A stretch of 64,000 bases of DNA from Imbricaverruca yamaguchii (Eukaryota > Arthropoda > Thecostraca > Neoverrucidae): assembly GCA_034440575.1 (NCBI GenBank), contig JAOTOL010001182.1, forward strand, positions 211,001 to 275,000. The letters run 5' to 3'. Under the pieces are notes generated by a model. The model was not told where the DNA came from, did not search any database, and saw only the letters and a program-made list of their open reading frames with translations. The position numbers and the translations under genes were made by a program. Below are positions 20,766 through 32,376 of the stretch, piece after piece (position 1 is the first letter of the stretch; every line of letters starts with the position of its first letter).

Positions 20766-21539
20766 CGGCGACGGTATTGGCAGACCAGACGCCTCTCCCT
20801 TCTCCTCCCAAGCGGGAATTGCTTCCGTATAACCGCCAGCCGTGAACAAAACGGCAGCCGGTCGCGGCGTGGCCAACAGGCGGTTCTGGACAATGTTGAT
20901 CAGCTGTGCGTACGCGTGCTTGTGTGTTGTAAGCGATGTGCTATGAACACACCTGCCCTCGGTGTCCGAACAATGTCATCACCATTTGCACGCTGAAATT
21001 GCTCGTGTTCACTCCGTTTGTGAAACACATGGTGTCGTTGAATCGGTGTCTCGCTCGGCTCAAATTCCATGGCTCATAATGTTGTGTTCAAATTTAGATA
21101 ATCATCTCGGACCCGCGTGAAGCCTGAGCAACATGATTATGTGTGCTCGACGCGTTCTGAAACATCGGCCGCTCTTCTTCTATTAGCCCACATTATTCAA
21201 ATCTTCTACACGTTCTTCACATTCTACCCGCATCTTCTACATATTAACCCACATTCGTGTGGAAGTGCACAATTCGTCCTCACTGTCTGTTATCAATGCA
21301 CTGTAGCACCACGATCTCTCTGTATTCGCTTGTCACGGTCTGACTAGACACGCTGTTGATTAGAGCCTCGCTCTCACGCGACTGGCTCAGTCGGGGCGAG
21401 CAGTCGGGGCTGGGTCGCGCGTTCGTGGAGGTGCTACGACCATAAACGACGGTCCAAGCTCCGCACATGCGACACACGCACAACACTTCGCACAACTTGT
21501 CTTGCGTTGTGCATCAGGCGGTCACGGAAGCAACAGCAC

Positions 21540-21636
21540 AGTCGTCGGTATATCTCACACAGTCACTGGCATGTCTCATGCAGTCACTGGCATGTCTCAC
21601 GCAGTCACTGGCATGTCTCACGCAGTCACTGGCACA
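21540..21636. repeat. Minisatellite, 20-bp unit
   Basis: Four to five copies of CAGTCACTGGCATGTCTCAC directly before the right inverted-repeat arm at 21637. Confidence 0.9.
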
Positions 21637-21703
21637 CGGTCGGCACGCAGTCGCACCACGGCGACCAGACCGAACCTGGTGTACATTCCCGAAATGGTAA
21701 CGT
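21637..21703 (-). repeat. Inverted-repeat arm, right
   Basis: Reverse complement of 20433-20497 (see that entry). The pair could be ends of a composite element or two independent copies of a dispersed repeat. Confidence 0.8.
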
Positions 21704-23085
21704 GTTGAAGGAGAAATAGGACACAGGCCGATTTCGAGGAGTGTGAACATCAAATGGTGCTTTGCGTCACTGAGGATGATTTGCACACAACCATGAACGA
21801 CTGTACTGACGTAAAATGATAACAGAGTCCTAAATGTTTGTGATCAATTCTCTGCATTTTTACTTCCTGACTTCGACATTGGAAAATGTTGAACTTGTAG
21901 CCTTATTAACGTGAAATTAGACCAGTGGTATTCGCTTGAGCTATTCAGCTTTGAAATCGGCCCAGTAGATTCTGAGATACTGGGGTGGGGCAGAACCCCC
22001 ATACGGATTTAGGTGTAAAAGAGCCCTACCGTGCCACACATGCTTTGTTAACTAGAAACAACTTGCTTTCGTGCAACCACAGAGATAAAGAAAACTGAAC
22101 AAAATCAGTAAAGGTACAAAATGCCTCTTCACCAAAAAAAAAGTTGCCAGAATCCAAGGACGTCAAAATTCGGGCATGCGGGAGGGACAGACAAGTTCGA
22201 CTTCAAATTTCTCCCCACCAGATCCAAAATTACAGTCCGCTGCCACTGCAGGAAACTGCGCCCGTACTACCGGTTATCACTCAAAGACTTGGGGGAGGGG
22301 GTATTGGTGGTGGATTGGAGTTTAAGGGCGCGTCGACAGCTAGGGTCATTTTGCGCCCATAACTGAGGGAGGGGGTATTGATTGCATGCTCGACTGTGGA
22401 AATTCGTCCCGCACGAGGTGCGTCCAAGCTAGCACGAGGCCTGAGGCGTTGCATGGCAAGACACCGCCAAAAGATCCCTTGGTCCTCCACAGGCTTCAAT
22501 GGGCGAAGTCGTCCAGCGCCGGGCGCCACACCGCGTGAGCTTATTACTGCCACGCAAGCAACGTAGGCCGTTTGATGTTAGGAATGTTTTTCAACAGCAG
22601 ACTTATTCACAGGGTTTCGCTAGGCGGCCAGTATTTAAACCTGTAAGGCCTCTAACCGATATGAAGACAAACATCCGAGAGCACTGAAGGTTATTCTGTG
22701 GCTGCAGAGAAGATTAAGGACGCTACTATAACGAAAGTAGCTGTTAAAAAATGAGATATGCGCTGCGATTTTAGTCAGGTGTGCTCAATTTCTCATAGTT
22801 CCTCCAGGCATCATTTTCAGGCAATCTTTGAGTGTCACGCCTAATAACTGAGGATTGGCGTGATACAAATACAATGCCGAATTTAAAAGGGATAATTGAA
22901 ACTTGGTAGGAAAGTACAGGCCTTTTACTTGATTCTCACTAGTTAGAACAAATTTTCAAAGAGAACGTACAGACATTCTCCTCTTGACATGTAAGACCTT
23001 ATAAGGGTTGACCTCATCATGGATTTCGATCCGGGAGATCTCGCTAATCTAACATTCTGAAATTCATGGAGTATATAAATTTGGA
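21704..23085. other. No feature recognised
   Basis: Mixed sequence with no convincing exon. The TTGGGGGAGGGGGTATTG phrase near 22290 has a short relative (GAGGGAGGGGGTATTG) near 22366, a minor local duplication. Confidence 0.4.
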
Positions 23086-23089
23086 AATG

Positions 23090-23600
23090 TACGATGGAAG
23101 CAGGATTTAGTGTATCTGGATTTAAGCAAACCTGTTGACAAGGTGTGCTTTGCCTTTTTCAACGTATGCACGTGTCTAATTCATTAGTTGAAGCAGCATG
23201 GGATTGATGGACATGTTTTAAGCTGAATTGAAGCATGGCTAAGAAGAAGGACCCGAAGGGTAGTATTATGTGGATACAAATCTGGATGGCAGAATGCTCT
23301 AAGTGGAGTGCTACAGGGCTCCGTTCTAGGTCTATTTCTGTACATCGCCTTTTTGAACAACATTGAGGTATGACAGAAATATGTTGTTTAAAATTGCTGA
23401 CGATATGAAACTGGTAGGAACGGCGAACACTTACGATGAGTCTCGCAACATTCCGCTCGAATTTAATATCATGGACAGCTGCATGTTATATGTTATTCAG
23501 CTATGATGGAAGTACAATTCTGCGTGATTCAACCAGACCCAAAGCAATGCCAATGTTCGGAATTATCAATGGGAGTGTCAACGCAAGAGTAGGGAGACTT
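23090..23600 (+). mobile_element. Degenerate CR1/L2-like LINE reverse transcriptase
   Basis: Plus-strand frames give VYLDLSKPVDKV (relic of the A-F-D motif), then QHGIDGHVL, SGVLQGSVLGLFLYIAFLNN and, after a frameshift, LFKIADDMKLVG, where the catalytic A-D-D pair survives. Stops and frameshifts show it is inactive. It ends against a (TA)n tract. Confidence 0.85.
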
Positions 23601-23664
23601 CAAGAAAATATGTGTACTCTTTTTGTACGAGCCATGCTTAGGAACCCGCTTGGCAAGAAAAGTA

Positions 23665-23666
<2 letters not shown>

Positions 23667-23736
<70 letters not shown>
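23667..23736. repeat. (TA)n microsatellite
   Basis: About 70 bp of pure TA. Confidence 0.95.
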
Positions 23737-23739
<3 letters not shown>

Positions 23740-23741
<2 letters not shown>

Positions 23742-24330
23742 GCTATATATGCTAGGTGAGTGCGGCGCAAGGCTGGGGCACTGGACAGGATATGGAACTG
23801 AGCCCCGGTCAAGGTACGGTACGGGAGGACGCTAGGCAAGTTCTGGAAACGAGCCCTGGTCATGTACTATGAAGAAACGCCTTCCATGTACGTATAGCAG
23901 AGTGGTGCCCGGCCTTCCACTGCGGAGGATGGCTAGAAGTGGCCAGACAATCCATTCGGTGGTCGAGAGATCTTCCGGAACATGAAGAATCCTGATCGCA
24001 CGCCAGACTTAGCCCACCATTAAAGCTTCCGGTAGAGGAGCCTAAAATGTCAGATCTACTAGAATGATCCACGAAATTTCCAGGAGCTTAAAAAAACATC
24101 AATCGCGGCTTTTAGGTCTCAGCGACAGAGCTGTGGCGTAGAGGGGCCAGGGCCGCGCAGAAAAGAGTCGAACTCTGCCTGGCCCGAATTGAGGGGAATT
24201 TTGAGGTTGTTCTCTGAAGCAAAAGTGAATGACGCTTGGAGGCAAGATCTGCCTGGATCTAAAACATGGCTTGACCTTGCCTGTTATGTAGTGTGCCTTC
24301 TAACTTGTTTCTATGCATAATATATGAACT
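23740..24330. other. No feature recognised
   Basis: Sequence between two (TA)n tracts. The phrase GCCCCGGTCAAGG / GCCCTGGTCATG is repeated once, otherwise nothing identifiable. Confidence 0.4.
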
Positions 24331-24336
24331 CACATA

Positions 24337-24337
<1 letters not shown>

Positions 24338-24410
<73 letters not shown>
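24338..24410. repeat. (TA)n microsatellite
   Basis: About 70 bp of pure TA. Confidence 0.95.
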
Positions 24411-24413
<3 letters not shown>

Positions 24414-24792
24414 GTTCGTGTGCATGCTTCTCCTTTCCCACATTCATGAGGTGATGTAAAACCGCACGGAATACTTGCTTTTTATTTCAAAATTCTTCAA
24501 CAGAATAATCAGGCAATAGTACGGGTGCCATAATTATCATGTCACGCGATTATTACCTATGGCAAGATTTCAGCGATACAATGTTGAAGATTTGACACAA
24601 TTATCTGTATGTTTGTATCTTGCAAAGAGCTTAGGATATATCTCAACAGATATCAAAGAGCAACACGCAGTCTGGAATAGACAAGCATTGGTAGTTTAAA
24701 ATACAATTGCATGGGGTATATACAGGTTGCATGAAGAAATACTGGGAGCAATTTCTCGACATATTCAAGCTCACCTAAAGTGCTTTACCACT

Positions 24793-24828
24793 TATATACG
24801 ATCAGGTATTTTATACCAAGGTTCAGCT
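24793..24828 (+). promoter_or_regulatory. Candidate core promoter (TATA box and initiator)
   Basis: TATATA at 24793-24798 lies 32 bases before the A of TTCAGCT at 24822-24828, the spacing of a TATA box and an arthropod-type TCAG initiator. The start codon of the secreted-protein frame follows 14 bases later. This is inferred from motif spacing only. Confidence 0.4.
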
Positions 24829-24838
24829 ACAATCTAAC

Positions 24839-25255
24839 ATGCAATTATCGACTGGAAGTTCCATGACGAGAATGATTGCTTTCTTCATTGTCCCGGCTAT
24901 GAGCTTGTTGACACTAGGTGTCTCTGGAGAGTTTCCATGCTCAGACGGTCAGGAGATGCTCATCAATGGCAGCTGTGTAGCTTCGCCATCTCAAGTGAGT
25001 ATGTGCCCGACGTTAAGCCAATTTCGACTGGCTTTGACTCTTGTCCGCAACCAACTTGACGTCGTCAGGGGTCTCACGTGCGGAGAGAATTCAAGCGGCG
25101 ACTGCTGGGAATGCCCATGGACGGACGAGCCGAAAACACTACAGGCAAGCCTAGATGAAGTGCTCGAGGCAACCCAGGAACTCACGGACGTGTGGGAACT
25201 GTACGCATATCCAAATGCAAACGCCACGAACTTGCTTCCAAAGCTGACCAAATGA
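24839..25255 (+). CDS. Putative small secreted cysteine-containing protein
   Basis: A 138-codon frame. From the second Met (codon 9) the N-terminus reads MTRMIAFFIVPAMSLLTLGV, a hydrophobic signal-peptide core with likely cleavage after VSG. The predicted mature part starts EFPCSDGQEMLINGSC and holds six cysteines (C-x11-C-x9-C, then a long gap, C-x7-C-x2-C), enough for three disulfides. It also has three N-glycosylation sequons (NGS, NSS, NAT) and an acidic C-terminal helix-like stretch (LDEVLEATQELTDVWELY). I recognise no family. A candidate core promoter lies upstream and AATAAA at 25640, so a short single-exon transcript is possible. Alternatively CAAGTGAGT near 24995 could be a splice donor, which would make the later codons intronic. 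Function unknown. Confidence 0.55.
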   Translation: MQLSTGSSMTRMIAFFIVPAMSLLTLGVSGEFPCSDGQEMLINGSCVASPSQVSMCPTLSQFRLALTLVRNQLDVVRGLTCGENSSGDCWECPWTDEPKTLQASLDEVLEATQELTDVWELYAYPNANATNLLPKLTK

Positions 25256-25639
25256 CCCAGCATTCCAGATAATGCATTGATCCGAACAAGCCTATATACA
25301 GTGGTCATGGAAATCGGAAAGAGGAATCCCGGAAGATATATTCTGCGATCAACACATGAAGGCCGTAACGTGAGGACGGCCCCTGCACTCGAAGCTGTCA
25401 CGCTCCTATTGTGTGTGTTCTGTGCTTCTCCAGAACCGCCTGCACATACCAGCTCTGACATAGTGCTTCATTTCCCAGAGATAAGCTCTTGGAAATGAAA
25501 AACGGGTAATGGCGGTCCGGGAAAACTTCTTTCAGCTTCTGAAGCAACTTTTCCAGTCGCCAGGACAATGAGCTTTTCTGAGCTCGACTGTGGTTTTACA
25601 ATACTGAGAAGTTTGGTATTGGACTGTAATCGTATCACC

Positions 25640-25645
25640 AATAAA
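25640..25645 (+). terminator. Candidate poly(A) signal AATAAA
   Basis: AATAAA about 385 bases after the stop codon of the secreted-protein frame. Its use is not shown by the sequence alone. Confidence 0.35.
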
Positions 25646-25971
25646 AATGGCATGTATCCATGTTCATAAAAGATCTTAACTGGCTTGTTTTGTAGTGCGT
25701 GTATGCTCGATGGAGCGCTAAATGTGAGAAAGAAATTGCCCAAGCAGGCAAGCCTCCTCACCTATGCGCATACGCATGCACACGCACGCATATCGGTGCA
25801 TGGAAGCATAAGTGCATGTCTGATCCCACACACCTCCATACAGCCCCACACCTATTGACACCCGTACACACACACACGCACCCACGCTGCACACACAAAA
25901 CGCATTCTCCATCCTCACATACATTTACACACATGCATGCTCCATACACACAGACACACAAAACGCGCACA

Positions 25972-26087
<116 letters not shown>

Positions 26088-26185
26088 CATGCAGTGTGTG
26101 CAGCATAGCCTTGGGCAGGCCCGACGGGGGCTTGACGCGACGCGAGTACGCGCCATCCGTATCGCCGCCGCTACCATAGCCAAGT

Positions 26186-26385
26186 AGCAGCGTGGGAGCT
26201 GCCGCCGGGTAGCAGCGTGGGAGCTGCCGCCGGGTAGCAGCGTGGGAGCTGCCGCCGAGTAGCAGTGTGGGAGCTGCCGCCGAGTAGCAGCGTGGGCGCC
26301 GCCGCCGGGTAGCAGCGTGGGAGCTGCCGCCGAGTAGCAGTGTGGAAGGCGCCGCCGATAAACAGCGTGGTAGCCGCCGGCCGAT
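26186..26385. repeat. Minisatellite, 25-bp unit
   Basis: About eight copies of AGCAGCGTGGGAGCTGCCGC plus CGGGT. All three minus frames stay open through it. Confidence 0.92.
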
Positions 26386-26399
26386 ACTTGGCTGTGACA

Positions 26400-27320
26400 A
26401 TGGCGGCCGAGATGGTGACCCGAGACGGCCGAGTGTCGCGGTGCACTCACGTGGAGAGAGAGAAGCGCGACTGAGCACGGCGCTGCAGCCAGCGTTGCTG
26501 CTCTCGGAGACGTCGACGCTGTGTCGTCGGGACGATGCGCGTTGGTTCGGTCGATGGTGGTGTGCGGCAATGGCCGATGATTGGGCTTGTAGCACCTGCG
26601 GGTATATGCCACGCTTTCGACCGCCACGAGAAGTTCATCTGACTCTCCTTCTGTCCGCCCAGCGTTCTGTCCTCATTTTCAAAATGTACGATTCGTGTAA
26701 CAACAATTATGGGATATATTTACTCAGCTGCATATCGTTGGCACCTTTCCACAATTATTCCAGTACAAATTACTCGCATTCAATGCCACTCCTTCACGCG
26801 TGCTATAGTTATAATCACGTTGGCAGAAAGTGAAACACGCTTTTTCCAAAGCAAATGTCCTGTTCCTTCTCTTGTCGGGGAAGGGTCCGACCAGCACGCC
26901 GATCAGGTAACGAGCCTGAAATTCTTGCTGCCAAGGCATAATCAGTCGGACGGAAGCCGGACCCTGTTTTACAAGTCAGTCGCACAGGCAAGTTGCCTCG
27001 GAAGAACCTGCGACATGGCCCCGATCCGCAAAGCATCCTCATCATCTGTCCATCATCCTCATCATCTGCCATCTGTCCTTTGCGTTTCCTCGATTTCCTT
27101 GGTATTTCGTCAACAAGGCAATGCTGCTTATCTCGCCGACATTTGTGTCGGAAGCATGAGACGAAGTTATCACAATCTCAAGCACTTGCATTGACAGATT
27201 CATCACTACGTGTCAGGGGCCCATCGCGGCCGTAGATGAACAGGGCACGATGCACACCTATTGGCATCAAGCTCACCTCATTCACCCTCAAGTCCTAATT
27301 CCTTACCGCACAACTTGGAT
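26400..27320. other. No feature recognised
   Basis: GC-rich start grading into ordinary sequence. Several open frames overlap on both strands without recognisable domains. CATCATCCTCATCATCTG is locally duplicated near 27045-27070. Confidence 0.4.
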
Positions 27321-27324
27321 TTAA

Positions 27325-27660
27325 AATATGTGATTCTTTACGAAAAAAAAAACTTATCCACCCTATTTTTAAATGCATTCAATAAATGACCCCATACTGC
27401 ATCACCAGGCATTCTAGTCCATTTATCGACCACACATAGAATGAAAACTTATTGGCGTTTAGCGGTTCTACACATTAGCTTGCCTAATCTGAATTGATGC
27501 CCCTATGCGATTTCCTTTTGATCATATGCGATTTCCTATTGATCATATGCGATTTCCTAAATTTAAGAGCATTACTTAGATTGGCGTTGTTGAACGGCAG
27601 ACAATTGAAAATTAGCATAAGCTAGCCTATCATTGTGTTAGTTTTCTTAACATTACGATG
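27325..27660 (-). mobile_element. CR1/L2-like LINE, C-terminal end of ORF2
   Basis: Read on the minus strand, broken frames give the family's C-terminal signature in order: DRLAYANFQL, a relic of R-x-R-x-D-L-I now expanded as three copies of a 22-bp unit (TATGCGATTTCCTATTGATC), GHQFRLGKL, CRTAKRQ, then VVDKWTRMPGDAVWGHLLNA and FKNRVDKFF. The poly-A stretch seen on the plus strand near 27343 is internal to this frame. Inactive. Confidence 0.65.
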
Positions 27661-27711
27661 ATGATATTTATTTCAATGCCCGACATTTCTGTGCTGTATC
27701 TTCTTCGAGGG

Positions 27712-27880
27712 AAAAAGAGAGAAAGAGAGAAAGAGAGAAAGAAGAGAGAAAGAGAGAAAGAAAGAGAGAAAGAAAGAAAGAAAGAGAGAAAGAAAGAAAG
27801 AGAGAAACACAGGTAGAGAGAAAGAGTGAAAGAGAGAAAGAATGAAGGAAAGAAAGAGAGAAAGAAAGAAAGAAAGATGG
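27712..27880. repeat. (GAAA)n/(GAGA)n purine tract
   Basis: About 170 bp of imperfect AAGAGAGAAAGA repeats, purine on the plus strand. Confidence 0.95.
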
Positions 27881-27954
27881 AGAAGAGGGAAAGAGAGATT
27901 GACAGAGTAAAAGAGACAGGTTACAGCATTGTCTGTGCTTCTCTTACGAACATT

Positions 27955-29015
27955 TTCTGGATTTCCCCAACCGTCCGATTTTTGTTTTAGAGAACGTCAC
28001 TATGGAAACGGCCGGACCGACTTGTTTGGCCACTTCTAGTTTAGGAACGACTGGCACGATGACTGTCGTGTAGTTCCGTCGATCTGGTTCCGTTTCTGAA
28101 TTATATCTTTTTCACCATTCGGCGTCGTTTCTGTATAGGGAGACTAGTATTGTCAGGAGGAATTTTGGCTTTCTGAACGTGATTTGCACATGGCTCCTCT
28201 CGAAGAAACTCATGTGAGCAGATCCGTTGGGGCCATAAGTAAAAACCAATGGCCACGTCCGACGATGTTTTGTTGCTGTGTGTGCTGAATAGAAATGCAT
28301 CAAGTCGTTTATGTTGATTAGTCTTCTGTGAACCAAAAATCGTAGTCCTTGGTCAGAACGCCAGATGAATAGGTCCAGAAAAGTCGGTTTTCCTTTCTGC
28401 TCTTCTTTGCTGAATTGCATAGCTTGATGGAGAGCATTTAAGCTCGAAAGGACTTGCATCAGGTCAGTAGATTCTGGCACGACTGCGATTACACCGCCGG
28501 CATACCACATCCATGCCGAATCGCTGCCTGTGATAGGTCTGTGGTAGTCTTCTTATTATGTTTCCATGCATAAGTTTGCTTGGACCGCGTTCAAGGGTGA
28601 GCCCATTGCAAGATCATTGACCTGTGCAACTTCATTGCCATTCACTTTGAAGCGCTCAAAATTCATGCACAGCTTCGCCAGTTTGTATTCTTCCTTAGGC
28701 AATGGTGTCTCCTCTTCTTTGATCAGATCGAGTGCTATTTTTATAGCAGATATTGGGCCATCGGCAGAGACATTTTTCAACAACGACTTATCATCAAATC
28801 TCGCCAGTTTTCTGTCGAAACAGTCAACCTGACTCAGTCTTTGTAGGTGAGCCCAATTTTTCGAGTGTGCCAAGCTTCTCTCGCCCGGTGCCCCTGATAG
28901 CGATTTCGCCAAACATTCTGCCAGACGGTAAGGGGAGCTACCGATAGCAAACGCGTTGGGGCGTGTCGGTACGCATTGTTTGCGGATTTTCGGCATGCCT
29001 CTCATGGACGGCGCT
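27955..29015 (-). mobile_element. Penelope-like element reverse transcriptase, inactive (YAGG)
   Basis: Minus-strand frames at 29005-28556 and 28510-28112 encode a Penelope-like reverse transcriptase. The order is MPKIRKQ, then GSSPYRLAECLAKSLSGA, LARFDDKSLLKNV (motif A; the usual FDVKSLFTNV has a D for V), LAMGSPLNAVQANLCME (motif B) and WYAGGVIAVVP (motif C). The catalytic pair of the Y-A-D-D box has become Gly-Gly. TFLDLFIWRSDQGLRF and ININDLMHFYSAH follow, after which the frame breaks near 28270. The tail (28300-27955) is homologous, in inverted orientation, to 29135-29490. The copy cannot be active. Confidence 0.88.
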
Positions 29016-29134
29016 TTCGGTTTCTCTTCTGGGAGATGAGCTAGTCCTTTTCTGCAGCAGACTGCTCGCCTGTTTATTGAATTGCTCCTCTCAGCGTTTG
29101 CAGGTTCCGATAGGGGTGGTTTTATAGGTAGTTT

Positions 29135-29785
29135 TTCTATTCAGCACACATCACCAGAACAAAGTCCGGCATGGACATAGGCTTCTACTTACGGGCCCTA
29201 CGGATCTGCTCACATGTGGATCTTCAAGAAGAGCTGAACCATGTGCAAACCGCGTTCAGAAGATATAAAATTTCCCCGGTAATGCTGGTCTCCCTAGAAA
29301 GAAAAGCGCGTCGAATAATGAAAAACAGAAATAATCAAAAAACGAAACCGCATCGACGGAACAGAATGACTGTGATCGTGCCAGTCCTTCCCCAACTAGA
29401 AGACGTGGTCGGACAAAGTTAGTTCTGCCGTTTCCCCAGTATTGGTCTCTGAAACAAAACTCGGAGAGTTAGCAAAATCTAGAAAAAGTCATAAGAGGGG
29501 CACAGACAGTGCTGTATATATGATACCGGGCGGCGGGTGCCAGAAGGCTTACATTGGTCAGACGGGCAGGGGACTGCCTAAGCGACTAAGTGAACACCAA
29601 GCTGGCCAGAGGTTGCATAGGACGTCAAACGCCCTAGTGGTGCATGCAGGCAGGGAACGACACCTTCCAAGCTGGAAGCTGGCTGCCCCTTTTCATGACA
29701 ACTTGGCAAAATCCAACGGCAGGTTGTTGAAGTCGAAGCCGCCTATATGACCACCGAGTCGACAACAAATACATCCAGGTTATTT
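29135..29785 (+). mobile_element. Penelope-like element 3' part with GIY-YIG endonuclease domain
   Basis: Plus-strand frames continue the Penelope protein from the point where the minus-strand copy also runs. IGFYLRALRICS starts near 29171, and a basic linker runs to 29422. After a frameshift, 29442-29750 encodes the GIY-YIG endonuclease: AVYMIPGGG, AYIGQTGRGLPKRLSEHQ and RTSNALVVHA, then HLPSWKLA. The domain mediates target nicking in canonical elements. Frameshifts separate the pieces, so it is inactive. Start and end are abrupt. The first 350 bp form an inverted repeat with the end of the minus-strand copy. Confidence 0.88.
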
Positions 29786-30942
29786 TAGAAAGCCACTATC
29801 GCATAAGCTGCGATAGTGGGGATAAGCAAGTACCTGGGCTGCATCCAGCTTTGGTTAGACTTCTAGTATTGTCCCTCAACCCCGCTACGATGCCTTCTCA
29901 ATAACAGCGTCATAGCATGCACTTTCCGATGCAATTATTCCTGTATAAACCTGCAAATTTCGTCATCCATCTTTGTCTCGCGGCTCCCAAATTGTGGTAT
30001 TTACAAAACGTATGCCCCATATATTTACTTGTTTCATTCCTCATCGCAAGATCTAAGTATGGGCTACCCTCTCACTGCACGCATATCCCCTACAACGTGA
30101 CATTTTATAACTTGCCACACATATAAGAGTATTCGACAACTCATTCTTGATTTCCTTTCGTGAGCAGGCATGACTTAGCTAGTTAATTCACATTCTTGCA
30201 AATTATCTCGAAAATACATGAAATAATCCAATGATGAAATAATCCATCTAACATGTAGTTGTTCATACAACATGTACTCATAGCTGTAACCAATTGTGTT
30301 CACAGCACTTCTGGTATTTCCATAAAAGCAAGATAAGCCCTTCTTTCCCAGCGGTACCTTCTACTTAGCTTAATTTCCCTTCTGGCTGAAATGAAGCCCA
30401 TTTAAAGCACACACATATATTTGTCCCTAAAAGTCATTCCGAAGATCCAAAAATGATAACCCGTTCTCCACACACATGATGGCTATCAGAAGATTTATCC
30501 ATAATTATGCTGATTTACATGCACAATCAAGTATACAAATTAGCCTGGCATTCTTCACAAAATCCTCCCTCAAATCCTCCTCTAGCCGAGATAAAATGTA
30601 AAATGCTGGTACTATATGCAAATGAGAACATTAGGAAAAGTGACAACCTCCAAGGCAGTGCTTATGGTAGTTTTGGGACGATAAAGCAAGAAACGTGATG
30701 GACATGGTTAAGCGATCCTCCCGCACACATAGTATTAGGCCTGGGCTGCTACGAATCATTATGATGTTTGCTTTATTGAAGTGCAACTTATTTATAAATA
30801 TTCGGTATCTTCGCATTTATGGTAGTGTAGATGCATTTAATAGCAAGGCAAGTATCAGGCGGGCACACACTCGTCGGCGTGAACTGAAAACAGAATATGG
30901 ATAGATTTAAAAGGTCAGTAAAGTTCTGCATTAGGTATGTAC

Positions 30943-31000
30943 AGTCTGAGATTAAAATACGTACCTCTTTAAGAGGAGGTATGTATTTTGACCTGAGACT
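30943..31000. repeat. Imperfect hairpin, about 27-bp arms
   Basis: AGTCTGAGATTAAAATACGT is complemented by the right half ending TTTTGACCTGAGACT, with a few mismatches. It may be a minimal foldback element. Confidence 0.65.
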
Positions 31001-32309
31001 ATGAAGAAATGGCCGAAATTAGAAGCCCTACGTTGGCCAAAATGGTGCAAAACTTTTCAATTTCTCCCGACAAGTTGAAAAGTCAATCCTCATCAAAAAG
31101 ATAGGCTTTCGCACCCAACCTAGTAAGCGTCGCTGTCTCATGCCAGGGTATCTTTGAAGAGCATAGAGCTGATGCAGCATTGAAGCGCTAGCACGACGAG
31201 GGGAGAGATTCTCTTAAATACGTTATGCAGTTCGCCCTTACTATCGACCTGCAAGGGCTTTCTGTTTGGGAGTGTTCGGCGATCGATATAGGCTCTTTCA
31301 ATAAAGGTATAGGCTCATGCCTCTCGTGCAGGGGCTCCACCACAGTTCGGACAGAGGGAACACGCTCCTCAACGTGTTCGTCACTTGCCATTACGCCAAT
31401 GGACGTTGCTTGAAAAGAATCTACCCAAGTAGACCGATGTTCACCCTGGTCGTTTGGTCGTCACAGGGCTGCCGAACGTCAGCGATGAGCTCCGAGGGAA
31501 AAAGCTAGCCAGCCGAATATAACACCGTGGGCGTATGTGGCGACATGATTGGATAGGAAGTTTATAAAAATTGAGAACTCTTCGTCAGTCGGAAGCTATC
31601 TACCAAATCAGATGGTCTACGTGCCCCGTCCTCCCCTCCCACGCAACGGCCGTTGGAAAAAAACAGCGCTGCACTCAGAATCAAACCTCTAACAACACCC
31701 GAACATCATTGAATTAATGATAGCGTTCCATTCGTATGTTCCCATGACAGAAAACATGACAATGGCATTTGCGAGTCGAACAGCTTCGGTGCGGGACGGA
31801 TCCTACCCTCGTGCCTGAGCGGAGCTACGTCCCCGCCGCCAAGGCCACCCTACCCCGACTGAGGTGCGAGGTGCGCCCGGCCGCAAAATGTGAATAATTT
31901 ATCCAAGTCGGCCACTTCATTAATCCTCTCGCTCCCCGGGGACTATTATTTGCGAAGAAGAGAAATGAACAAATTACGATGCTGAGAAGAAGTTAACAGC
32001 TCGGAATGTGTGAAAATAAGCGAGTAATTCTGTATTCGTTTGTTGTGACGTGCCGCAGGAAAGTTTGCGTGTTGCATAAAAGGCTTCCATATACTTGTTA
32101 TTAGCAGGAAAGGACTTCTCGCACAGGGACGCGTTTGATGAAAACGGCAGGGATTTTAGCCGCGACGTCCGATAATGTATAAGGGAAGTTGTATGACCAT
32201 TGTGATTTGCTCTATAGCATTGCAGTTTCCGACTAAGCCGTGAATGCAATTGCAACTGACCTGGCACTCCCGGCGGGACAGTTGTTGCTATGCCGCTGTT
32301 TTGAGCTGC

Positions 32310-32376
32310 ACAGTGGTGCTGTGGTGCAGTGGTGCTGTGGTGCAGTAGTGCTGTGGTATAGTGGTGTAGTGGTACA
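32310..32376. repeat. Short minisatellite, GTGGTGCAGTGGTGCT type
   Basis: Four to five imperfect copies of a 16-bp unit CTGTGGTGCAGTGGTG. Confidence 0.85.
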
